A DNA stretch of 64,000 bases. Source: Methylobacter luteus IMV-B-3098 (lineage in GTDB: Bacteria; Pseudomonadota; Gammaproteobacteria; Methylococcales; Methylomonadaceae). The stretch covers positions 249,376-313,375 of the forward strand of contig NZ_KE386569.1 in NCBI RefSeq assembly GCF_000427625.1. Reading direction: 5' to 3'. Every line of letters starts with the position of its first letter. The first letter of the stretch is position 1. The notes under the pieces are model-generated. The model ran no database searches and had not been told where the DNA came from. It worked only from the letters and a program-made list of their open reading frames with translations. Position numbers and translations under genes: made by a program. Of the stretch, positions 27,645 through 34,820 are shown one piece after another.

Positions 27645-28019
27645 ATGTCGCAACAAGAGTCCTTGTACGAAAAATTAGGTGGCGAAGCCGCCGTTAATGC
27701 TGCCGTTGATATTTTTTACCGCAAGGTATTGAGCGATGACCGCATCAGTTCCTTCTTCGAGGACGTGGATATGGAGAAGCAGGCCGCGAAACAAAAAGCA
27801 TTCCTGACCATGGCCTTCGGCGGGCCGCACAATTACAGCGGTCTCGATATGCGCGCCGGCCATGCCCATCTGGTCGAGCGCGGCCTGGATGATACGCATG
27901 TCGATGCGGTGATTGAAAACCTCGCGGCGACCCTCCGCGAGCTGGGCGTGCAAGAGGCTCTGATCAATCAGGTTGCCGCTATCGCCGAGAGCACGCGAAA
28001 CGACGTGCTGGGCCGTTAA
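27645..28019 (+). CDS. Truncated hemoglobin, group I (2/2 globin)
   Basis: 124 residues from ATG 27645 with CTGGAGAA upstream. Contains SLYEKLGGEAAVNAAVDIFYRKVLSD, DVDMEKQAAKQKAFLTMAFGGPHNYSG and the proximal histidine in DMRAGHAHLVERGLDD: group I truncated hemoglobin order. Such globins turn NO and O2 into nitrate when reduced. The next gene is a dedicated-looking reductase, and NsrR-like operators lie upstream, so an NO-dioxygenase function is inferred. Confidence 0.92.
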   Translation: MSQQESLYEKLGGEAAVNAAVDIFYRKVLSDDRISSFFEDVDMEKQAAKQKAFLTMAFGGPHNYSGLDMRAGHAHLVERGLDDTHVDAVIENLAATLRELGVQEALINQVAAIAESTRNDVLGR

Positions 28020-28050
28020 TTCTTTATTTCAGAAATACAGGTACGCTGCC

Positions 28051-29031
28051 ATGGTGACTATTCGTTATGCAAAAGACAACTTCGAATTGGGCGAGAACCA
28101 ATCTGTTCTGGAGTGTTTGACCAGTCGCGGCGTGCCCGTTCCTTTTTCCTGCCGCAGCGGAGCCTGCCAGACCTGCCTGATGCGTGCCACTGTCGGGACG
28201 CCTCCCGAAATTTCGCAGCAAGGATTGAAGGATAGCCTCAAACTCCAGAACTATTTTCTCGCTTGCGTTTGTCATCCCACTTCAGATCTTGATGTCGCTC
28301 TGCCGGACGATAAGGATATTCAGGCGGCTGTTCCCGCTACCGTCAAAAGTCTGAAACTGCTCAATTCAGAAATCATGCATGTCACGCTCGAATGTCATGT
28401 GCCCATCGATTACAGAGCCGGGCAGTTCATCAACCTGTTTCAGGACCCGTCGCTGGGCCGCAGTTACTCACTCGCCAGCGTGCCGCATGAAGATGATCAC
28501 CTTCACCTCCATGTTCGCCGCCTGCCGCAGGGCAGGGTCAGCGGCTGGATACATGAGGAACTGCGTCCGGGCGAGACGGTCGAGGTTCGCGGTCCCGCCG
28601 GCGACTGCTTTTACACGCCCGGCAATGCCGAACAGGGCATGGTTCTGATCGGTACGGGCTCCGGGCTTGCGCCGCTTTACGGCATTATCCGCGATGCCCT
28701 TAGTCAGGGTCACACCGGCCCTATTCGATTATTTCACGGCAGCCGCGACCTGAACGGAGTCTATCTGACCGGGGAGCTGCGCGATCTGGTCAGGCAATAT
28801 TCGAATTTCGATTACGTGCCGTGCCTGTCCGGCGGAGATGTGCCGCACGGCTTTGCCGCGGGACGCGCCCATGACGTGGCTTTTCAGCAGATACCCGATC
28901 TCAAGAACTGGCGCCTGTTTCTCTGCGGGCATCCAGAAATGGTCAAGACAGCCAAAAAGAAAGCCTTTCTGGCGGGCGCCTCCATGAAGGATATCTATGC
29001 CGACGCCTTCAATGTCAGCCAGTCTTCCTGA
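28051..29031 (+). CDS. Ferredoxin-FAD-NAD reductase partner of the truncated hemoglobin
   Basis: 326 residues from ATG 28051. N-terminal plant-type 2Fe-2S domain (FSCRSGACQTCLM, last cysteine in ACVC), then an FNR-like FAD domain (GQFINLFQDPSLGRSYSLAS) and an NAD domain (LIGTGSGLAPLYGII; FLCGHPEMVKTAK). The order is as in MmoC, benzoate-dioxygenase and phenol-hydroxylase reductases. It begins 31 bases after the globin stop, so one operon. It should pass electrons from NAD(P)H through FAD and 2Fe-2S to a partner, most simply the globin. A reductase for another oxygenase is the alternative. Confidence 0.88.
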   Translation: MVTIRYAKDNFELGENQSVLECLTSRGVPVPFSCRSGACQTCLMRATVGTPPEISQQGLKDSLKLQNYFLACVCHPTSDLDVALPDDKDIQAAVPATVKSLKLLNSEIMHVTLECHVPIDYRAGQFINLFQDPSLGRSYSLASVPHEDDHLHLHVRRLPQGRVSGWIHEELRPGETVEVRGPAGDCFYTPGNAEQGMVLIGTGSGLAPLYGIIRDALSQGHTGPIRLFHGSRDLNGVYLTGELRDLVRQYSNFDYVPCLSGGDVPHGFAAGRAHDVAFQQIPDLKNWRLFLCGHPEMVKTAKKKAFLAGASMKDIYADAFNVSQSS

Positions 29032-29181
29032 CTGGCCTGAAACTGCCCATGGCTGATAACAGAAATGGCCCTCAGAATTCGGATACTTGTTAGCGATAAA
29101 ACTGCTCTATGTAATCTTAATAACGAGGAAAAAGGCATAGTCAGAGTATCAGTCAATGTATTTAATTCTGATGCCTTTATT

Positions 29182-29937
29182 TTATCGGCGTTTCTGTTCT
29201 TTGAATTGCTGAGTATGTTTCAGAATCTCGTTGACGATCTGTTCGGCGGTTTTTTCGATATCCTTTTCCGTTGCATTTTTTTCCATGACAAATTTGGCGG
29301 CGGCCACATAAGGGTTGATGGTCGCGGCAGCGCCAGGCACTTTTTTGGGATCTTTGATGGTGCCAAATACGATAAAGGGCGTCTGTGGCTGCGCGCCGGC
29401 CAGATTGCTGACGCCGACCTGGACGTTCATAGTGGTCGCGCCGCGGCCAAAGCCGATCACGGCACGCTTAATGCGGTTACCTTCATCGACTTCGGTAAAT
29501 ATGCCCTGTAGCAGCCAGCCGTCGCGCGGCAGAGTCACCTGCGGGCCGGACAGGCGCTGCGCAGTGAAGCCTTTATCCCTGAGATTGCTGATCAGGCTTT
29601 GGCTCATGTCATTAACGATTTCCCTAGCCCGCGCCTTAGGATCCGAGTGTGCCATCGGATGCGGCAGCCGTTGCCCGATCTGTCCTAAACCTCGGCCGGG
29701 CAGAGCGCCCCGAACACCCTGATCACCTTCGATTTTTTGGGCATCAAGGATAAAGTCGCTGACATAAACCGTTCTGGGCAATTCGGCCGGCCATCGGCCT
29801 TTCATCTGCTCATCGCGGATTTCAACAGCGCCTAGTACGTCGCGGGAATCGGCGCCACGGTGCATTTGGCAGCCCGAGCTCAAACCCATAAAAACCATCA
29901 GGCCAATAAGGCAGATAGGGAAATTGCGACTTACCAT
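29182..29937 (-). CDS. DUF4410-like lipoprotein
   Basis: 251 residues with a lipoprotein signal (MGLSSGC, lipobox Cys23). The body contains PRTVYVSDFILDAQ, SLISNLRDKGFTAQRL, DGWLLQGIFTEVDEGNRIKRAVIGFGRGATTMNVQV and a charged C-terminus, the order of the DUF4410 family. Probably held in the outer-membrane inner leaflet. Function unknown; it lies convergent to the globin/reductase operon with ~150 bases between. Confidence 0.7.
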   Translation of the reverse strand: MVSRNFPICLIGLMVFMGLSSGCQMHRGADSRDVLGAVEIRDEQMKGRWPAELPRTVYVSDFILDAQKIEGDQGVRGALPGRGLGQIGQRLPHPMAHSDPKARAREIVNDMSQSLISNLRDKGFTAQRLSGPQVTLPRDGWLLQGIFTEVDEGNRIKRAVIGFGRGATTMNVQVGVSNLAGAQPQTPFIVFGTIKDPKKVPGAAATINPYVAAAKFVMEKNATEKDIEKTAEQIVNEILKHTQQFKEQKRR

Positions 29938-30555
29938 AGCATTATCTCGTCAATTAAATGTTAAGCATGAGTGTGCAAATAGTCTTTATAGCATCCGGAT
30001 TCGTTCAAGAATCCATAGGCCGGGAGCGAGCCGATGACAGATGCAGGCGACAGGCATGGCACCAACTTTAAGCGTTTGATCTTAGATTGCAATTAAAGCG
30101 CGATTTTGAACGGATAATGAAAAATTGTCGCACTCGAGTTGAATAAAGTAAGGCAAGCAGAGCCAATGGAAGCAATGCCATACTCCGTATGGCTATTCTC
30201 CTGATCTGGCAGGGCAATAAGGAATGCCGGGTTTTCCGTTTTCAGAAGCTTTACCTCTTTAGCAGAAGTGTGCGGCGGTTCGCATGCCTTATCAATAGGT
30301 ATTAATGCCTATTATTAAAGGTTTTCAGCGAGTGTTTGAACTTGTCGGCGCGATAATCGGCTATCAGCTTTGGGATGTGTAATTTGCCGATGATGTGTAG
30401 TCAAAAAACTTCAAACTTACTTTTAAAAGTTTAATCTATAGATAGCTTTGGGTAATGTAAAATTGCCTGTTAATTAAAGAATTTAATGGCATTAACATTA
30501 AACGCTCAAACAAATGAATGTAATTTTTATAAATTTTTAAATAAGAGAAACTGAT
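29938..30555. other. Gene-free stretch, AT-rich toward the DksA-like gene
   Basis: 618 bases without a credible gene. Notable: a small hairpin GCCATAC-tcc-GTATGGC at ~30176-30193, and two diverged direct repeats around AGCTTTGGG (near 30366 and 30444). Promoters for the flanking divergent genes must lie here. Confidence 0.4.
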
Positions 30556-30774
30556 ATGTCATCAGCATGGGCAGGTGGAACGGATGCCATTATTGAGAGA
30601 ATGGATCAAATGACGGCGCTCTTTATCGAAGAAACCCGAAAATCGCTTTATACGGGTGAATCGGCTATCGATTGTGAAGAATGCGGCGAACCGATTCCGG
30701 AAACGCGAAGAAAGGCTATTCCTTGTAAATATTGTCTAGCCTGCCAGACAGCGTTGGAAAAAAATTCACGGTAA
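30556..30774 (+). CDS. Short DksA/TraR-type zinc-finger protein
   Basis: 72 residues. C-terminal four-cysteine zinc finger CEECGEPIPETRRKAIPCKYCLAC is the TraR/YbiI class; the N-terminal half is a short helix (IIERMDQMTALFIEETR). Length matches truncated DksA relatives that bind the RNA polymerase secondary channel. RNA polymerase binding is by family only. AAGAGAAA precedes the start. Confidence 0.88.
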   Translation: MSSAWAGGTDAIIERMDQMTALFIEETRKSLYTGESAIDCEECGEPIPETRRKAIPCKYCLACQTALEKNSR

Positions 30775-30878
30775 GAGAAAGACTGGATAACGCAAGGATG
30801 TGCTCATCCTACCGGGTTGAACCGCCTGATGTTTGCCGCGGTCACAAATCAATAAACCCGATGTCAGGGAGTATCCCT

Positions 30879-31259
30879 ATGAGCGTGCAACTCAACCATA
30901 CCATTGTCTCGTGCCGTGACCAGCAACGGTCGGCAACGTTCCTGACAAAAATCCTCGGGCTGCCGGCCCCCAAACCCTTTGGACCCTTTCTAGTCGTTGA
31001 ACTCAGCAACGGAGTTTCGCTCGACTTCTATGAAACCCACAAAGAGATCGCGTCGCAACACTACGCCTTCCTGATCGGTGAAGACGACTTCGATTCGATC
31101 TTCGGCCGCATACGCGAGCAAGGGCTTGAATACTGGGCCGATCCCGGTCAGCACCGGGCAGACGAGATTAATCACCGCGACGGTGGCCGCGGGGTGTATT
31201 TCGAAGATCCCGACGGGCATCTCCTCGAAATCATCACTCGCCCTTACGGCGGGGGTTAG
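30879..31259 (+). CDS. VOC-family (glyoxalase/bleomycin-resistance fold) protein
   Basis: 126 residues from ATG 30879 with CAGGGAG upstream. [25 protein letters not shown] at the N-terminus and [19 protein letters not shown] at the C-terminus are the two half-sites of the vicinal-oxygen-chelate fold; His5 and Glu in LEI would ligate a metal. The substrate is unknown. The frame extends upstream to 30732 but without family features. Confidence 0.85.
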   Translation: MSVQLNHTIVSCRDQQRSATFLTKILGLPAPKPFGPFLVVELSNGVSLDFYETHKEIASQHYAFLIGEDDFDSIFGRIREQGLEYWADPGQHRADEINHRDGGRGVYFEDPDGHLLEIITRPYGGG

Positions 31260-31321
31260 GCGAGTGCTGCCGCGATCCTTTCGGTGGCATTGATACGAGC
31301 ACCATCACTCAGGAGGTCAGC

Positions 31322-31711
31322 ATGAGCAAATCACCCGGCCACCAAAAATGGCCCAACCATAAAGTCCAGGAAAAACCCATTAATCAAAGAGTTCAGGTCG
31401 AGATCAACGGCGAGGTGGTCGCAGACTCCAGCGATGTCGTTCAAGTCGACGAAGACCAGCATCCGCCTCGCTACTATTTTCCCCGCTCCGACGTCAAGAT
31501 GGACAAGCTGGAGCGATCGGATACCACGACCGAATGCCCGTTCAAAGGCTCCGCGCACTATTATCATCTCAATCTGGGCGGCCAGACATTCGAGGATGCG
31601 GTCTGGACCTATGAGGATCCTTATGAAGAGCATCGTGCACTGAAGGACAGGATCGCCTTTTATGATGACAAATTTCAGGCCATTCATATTGAGATAGAGG
31701 CAAAAGGATAA
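31322..31711 (+). CDS. DUF427-domain protein
   Basis: 129 residues. [48 protein letters not shown] and [27 protein letters not shown] form the complete DUF427 pattern. Function unsettled in the family. AGGAGGT lies 7 bases upstream. It follows the VOC gene by ~60 bases on the same strand. Confidence 0.88.
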   Translation: MSKSPGHQKWPNHKVQEKPINQRVQVEINGEVVADSSDVVQVDEDQHPPRYYFPRSDVKMDKLERSDTTTECPFKGSAHYYHLNLGGQTFEDAVWTYEDPYEEHRALKDRIAFYDDKFQAIHIEIEAKG

Positions 31712-31960
31712 CTGTGCTCATATCCAGAGTTTGTCCATCGGCTGTGCCGGGCCGGTTTGAAACAGTTGATTTGCATCCATTGCCGGTAAAATTGTGGATC
31801 TCTCAGTTCTGTACTGAGCACTGACGGAGCAATCAAAACCATCCTGCGCTTTTTGATCTGCAAACCAGTGGGGGCTTAGGTTGCGTATTGCAAGCCTGTA
31901 AAGCCTGTGCAAAATATTTTACAATCGCGTGTAAGAAATCTTCTGTTTTAACGACTCAGC

Positions 31961-31984
31961 AAATAAACACGTAATGGTTTATTT
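31961..31984. promoter_or_regulatory. Inverted repeat in the arsM upstream region
   Basis: Perfect 8-bp arms AAATAAAC (31961-31968) and GTTTATTT (31977-31984), spacer of 8, 49 bases before arsM in an otherwise gene-free gap of ~320 bases (31712-32032). Could be an operator; no ArsR consensus is claimed. Confidence 0.4.
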
Positions 31985-32032
31985 CGTTTACTTGCGTCCC
32001 TACAAATATCTACTTATCTATCCGGAGCCTAC

Positions 32033-33079
32033 ATGACCGATGCCGCCCTCAGTGAATCTGTTCAAAATTATTACGGGGAGGTGCTTAAATCCAGTCAGGA
32101 TTTAAAGACCAGCGCCTGTTGCACGCTTGACGCGATGCCTGGGCATTTGCGTCCGTTTCTCGCCGATCTGCACCCGGAAGTGGTGGCCCGCTTCTACGGT
32201 TGCGGTTCGCCGTTGCCTCCAGCGCTTGAAGGCCGTACCGTATTGGACCTGGGGTGCGGTTCGGGACGTGATTGTTACTTGCTGTCCCGGTTGGTCGGTG
32301 AATCGGGACGGGTCATCGGTGTCGATATGACGCAAGCTCAGCTTGATGTCGCCAGGCGTCATTGCGACTGGCATGCCGAACGGTATGGTTATGCGTGCTC
32401 CAATGTCGAATTCCTGCAGGGGCGCATCGAGGATCTCGCCTCGATCGGCATTGCCGACAATTCCATTGATGTTGTCGTGTCGAATTGCGTCATCAATCTG
32501 TCGCCCGATAAAAAGCAGGTATTGGCGGAAGTTTTCCGCGTGCTCAAGCCCGGCGGCGAACTCTACTTTTCCGATGTCTATGCCGACCGGCGTATCCCTG
32601 CTGCGCTCAGACAGGACCCGGTGCTGCTGGGCGAATGTCTGGGCGGCGCCCTGTATGGGGAGGATTTCCGCCGCATCATGCACGACCTGGGCTGTCCTGA
32701 TGTCCGCACCGTCAAGGGCAATCCGATCACGCTGGGCGATCCGGAGGTCTTGGCCAAAATCGGCATGGTCAATTTCCGCTCGGTGACGGTCAGGGCTTTC
32801 AAAATGCCCTTGGAAGACCGTTGCGAGGATTTCGGGCAGGTCGCCGTCTATAAAGGCACATTGCCCGAATCGCCCCACTTTTTTGATTTGGACGATCACC
32901 ATCATTTTGAAACCGGCCGGCCCCTGCGCGTCTGCGGCAATACCGCCGACATGCTCGGCATGAGCCGCTATGCCGAACATTTTGAAATCTGGGGCGATAA
33001 ATCCACGCATTTCGGTTTGTTCGATTGCGCGCCGCCCAACAAAAGCCTGTCCGTTGAATCCGGAGCGGCCTGTTGTTAA
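32033..33079 (+). CDS. arsM: Arsenite S-adenosylmethionine methyltransferase ArsM
   Basis: 348 residues. SAM motif VLDLGCGSGRDCYLLS (residues ~70-85), VIGVDMT, and the As(III)-binding cysteines: Cys152 (VVSNCVINL) and Cys202 (LLGECLGGALY), spaced 50 as in characterised ArsM, with Cys29/30 and Cys57 as the N-terminal pair. The C-terminal CEDFGQVAVYKGTLPESPHFFDLDDHH is also typical. It turns arsenite into methylated arsenicals in the cytoplasm. No arsR or arsB lies beside it, so it appears to be a solo gene. The tail ends GAACC. Confidence 0.93.
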   Translation: MTDAALSESVQNYYGEVLKSSQDLKTSACCTLDAMPGHLRPFLADLHPEVVARFYGCGSPLPPALEGRTVLDLGCGSGRDCYLLSRLVGESGRVIGVDMTQAQLDVARRHCDWHAERYGYACSNVEFLQGRIEDLASIGIADNSIDVVVSNCVINLSPDKKQVLAEVFRVLKPGGELYFSDVYADRRIPAALRQDPVLLGECLGGALYGEDFRRIMHDLGCPDVRTVKGNPITLGDPEVLAKIGMVNFRSVTVRAFKMPLEDRCEDFGQVAVYKGTLPESPHFFDLDDHHHFETGRPLRVCGNTADMLGMSRYAEHFEIWGDKSTHFGLFDCAPPNKSLSVESGAACC

Positions 33080-33164
33080 TGCCTGAGTACCCTGTCATGT
33101 ACTGAATCGGCCATCACCGGTTCCAGTTCCGGAGCATCAATGAAGGTAGAAGGCTTTTTATTGA

Positions 33165-33668
33165 TCAGGGATAAATTAAATTTTGGGTAGCAAAACCCAG
33201 TGATTGGGCTTGATCAATCAGGGCTTGCATGATGTTTTTATCCAGGGTCGGCGTGCGCGACAGAATCCACAGATAATCGCGATCAGGCCCTGCAATCATG
33301 GCATAGCTGTAGTTGGCTTTGTCCAGGGCGATGATGTTATAGGCGCCGTAGAATGGCCCAAAAAAAGATACTTTCAGGCGGCCGACATCGGGCGATTCGA
33401 TAAAGTAAGCCTTGCCCTCGGCCGATTGACGCTGACCGGTCTCGGCATTGTAACCGCTGTTCAGCACGCTGACGCCGCCATCGTCCCTGAGGCCATATTC
33501 GGCCGTGACTTCGGTCAGGCCGCGTTCAAAGCTGTGGTCGAGACGGGCAATTTCATGCCATTTGCCGAGGTATCGGTTAAGCTCAAAGCCGGTGACGGGT
33601 TTGGCGCCAGGCGGCAGGCCGGTGCAACCGGGCATCAGCATCAGTAACAGCAGGTATAAATAAGGCAT
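33165..33668 (-). CDS. blc: Outer-membrane lipoprotein Blc (bacterial lipocalin)
   Basis: 167 residues. A short lipoprotein signal with lipobox LMPGC (Cys15), then the lipocalin signature LGKWHEIARLDHSFERGLTEV, VLNSGY, VSFFGPFYGAYNIIALD and YLWILSRTP. Lipocalins of this type carry lipids at the outer membrane under envelope stress. A GGAGAT site precedes the ATG at 33668. The ~400 bases before it (33669-34073) hold only poor frames. Confidence 0.9.
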   Translation of the reverse strand: MPYLYLLLLMLMPGCTGLPPGAKPVTGFELNRYLGKWHEIARLDHSFERGLTEVTAEYGLRDDGGVSVLNSGYNAETGQRQSAEGKAYFIESPDVGRLKVSFFGPFYGAYNIIALDKANYSYAMIAGPDRDYLWILSRTPTLDKNIMQALIDQAQSLGFATQNLIYP

Positions 33669-34073
33669 GGCGGGATCTCCGGATTAGTGACGACTTCGAA
33701 ACAGCGCTTTTGTCCGTTGTCTGCGCAGGGCATGCGACGGCCGGAAAAGACCGCAGCTCAGCCAGTCGCGGCGAAAGACGAGCAGGGATTTTTGATAGCG
33801 CGGCATGTGATGAGTCAATGCTTTGTTTTGGCAAATAGTGAAGCAGACCTTGGCTGCCTTTAGAGGTCTGGCAGCAAAAATAGTTTTTGCCAGGCCCACC
33901 AAGATCGGCCGGTTTGCGTAGTCACATCAGTTGCCAAATGATTCGAATCATGGACAGGCGGCCAAAATAACCGAAAATCTTTATGACGAGCCGGAATTGA
34001 TTTGGCGGGAGCCCATGGGCTTTATGGCACGGAGCGCTTTAACTTATGCAGGTTAAATCCGGAGGTTGTTTGC

Positions 34074-34820
34074 ATGCCAAAAACCTATCGCTCTGTTCCA
34101 AAAGGACTCGCCTTGGCTTGGTTGCTGTTCCTGTGCTTTACTGCTGCCATAGCCGAAGAGGGCTTCATGAAGCAGCGCCAGGAAATGATCAATGTCATCA
34201 AGTCCGGTGTCAGGATGAGCCAGCAGTTTCTCGAGAAAGGCGCGCTTGATGAAAAAGTGCTGGACGCCATGCTTAAAGTGCCCAGGCATGAGTTCGTGCC
34301 GGAAGATCAGCGTCCCTACGCTTATGACAACAGGCCGCTGCCTATCGGTTACGGGCAAACCATCTCCCAGCCTTATATCGTGGCCGTCATGACCGATCTG
34401 CTGAGCCTTGAGAAAGGCGACCGGGTGCTGGAAATCGGCACCGGCTCAGGCTATCAGGCCGCCATTCTGGCCGAACTGACCGATGCGGTATTTACCATGG
34501 AAATTATCGAGGGGCTGGGCCGGCAGGCCGGGGAACGCTTGGGGCAATTGGGATACAAGAACGTGCGGACCCTGATCGGGGACGGCTATTACGGCTGGCC
34601 GTCCGAATCGCCTTTCGATGCGATTGTCGTCACCGCCGCGGCCAGTCATATTCCGCCGCCGCTGATCAAGCAACTGAAACCGGGAGGACGCATGATTATA
34701 CCGGTCGGCAGCCGTTTCATGGTCCAGCATCTGGTGCTGGTGACCAAGGATGCGGACAGCAAGGTTACTACCCGGCAAATTCTGCCGGTTGCCTTTGTGC
34801 CGCTGACCGGTGAACATTAA
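34074..34820 (+). CDS. pcm: Protein-L-isoaspartate O-methyltransferase with a signal peptide
   Basis: 248 residues from ATG 34074 (GGAGG nine bases upstream). Residues 1-30 look like a Sec signal (basic start, ALAWLLFLCFTAAIA, A-x-A site). The PCMT domain is complete: VPRHEFVPEDQRPYAYDNRPLPIGYGQTISQPYIVA, SAM loop VLEIGTGSGYQAAIL, FDAIVVTAAA and GGRMIIPVG. The enzyme normally repairs isoaspartate with cytoplasmic SAM, so an exported form raises the question of SAM supply. The next gene starts immediately after its stop, which suggests tight coupling. Confidence 0.88.
   Translation: MPKTYRSVPKGLALAWLLFLCFTAAIAEEGFMKQRQEMINVIKSGVRMSQQFLEKGALDEKVLDAMLKVPRHEFVPEDQRPYAYDNRPLPIGYGQTISQPYIVAVMTDLLSLEKGDRVLEIGTGSGYQAAILAELTDAVFTMEIIEGLGRQAGERLGQLGYKNVRTLIGDGYYGWPSESPFDAIVVTAAASHIPPPLIKQLKPGGRMIIPVGSRFMVQHLVLVTKDADSKVTTRQILPVAFVPLTGEH

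Noticed and set aside
32102-33010. 302-codon minus-strand frame opposite arsM
   Set aside because: Entirely antisense to ArsM, whose motifs are intact; composition effect.
33684-33902. 72-codon minus-strand frame upstream of blc, with Trp/Cys/Arg-rich end
   Set aside because: Considered a decayed small zinc-finger protein, but cysteine spacing does not fit and no frame gives a clear match.
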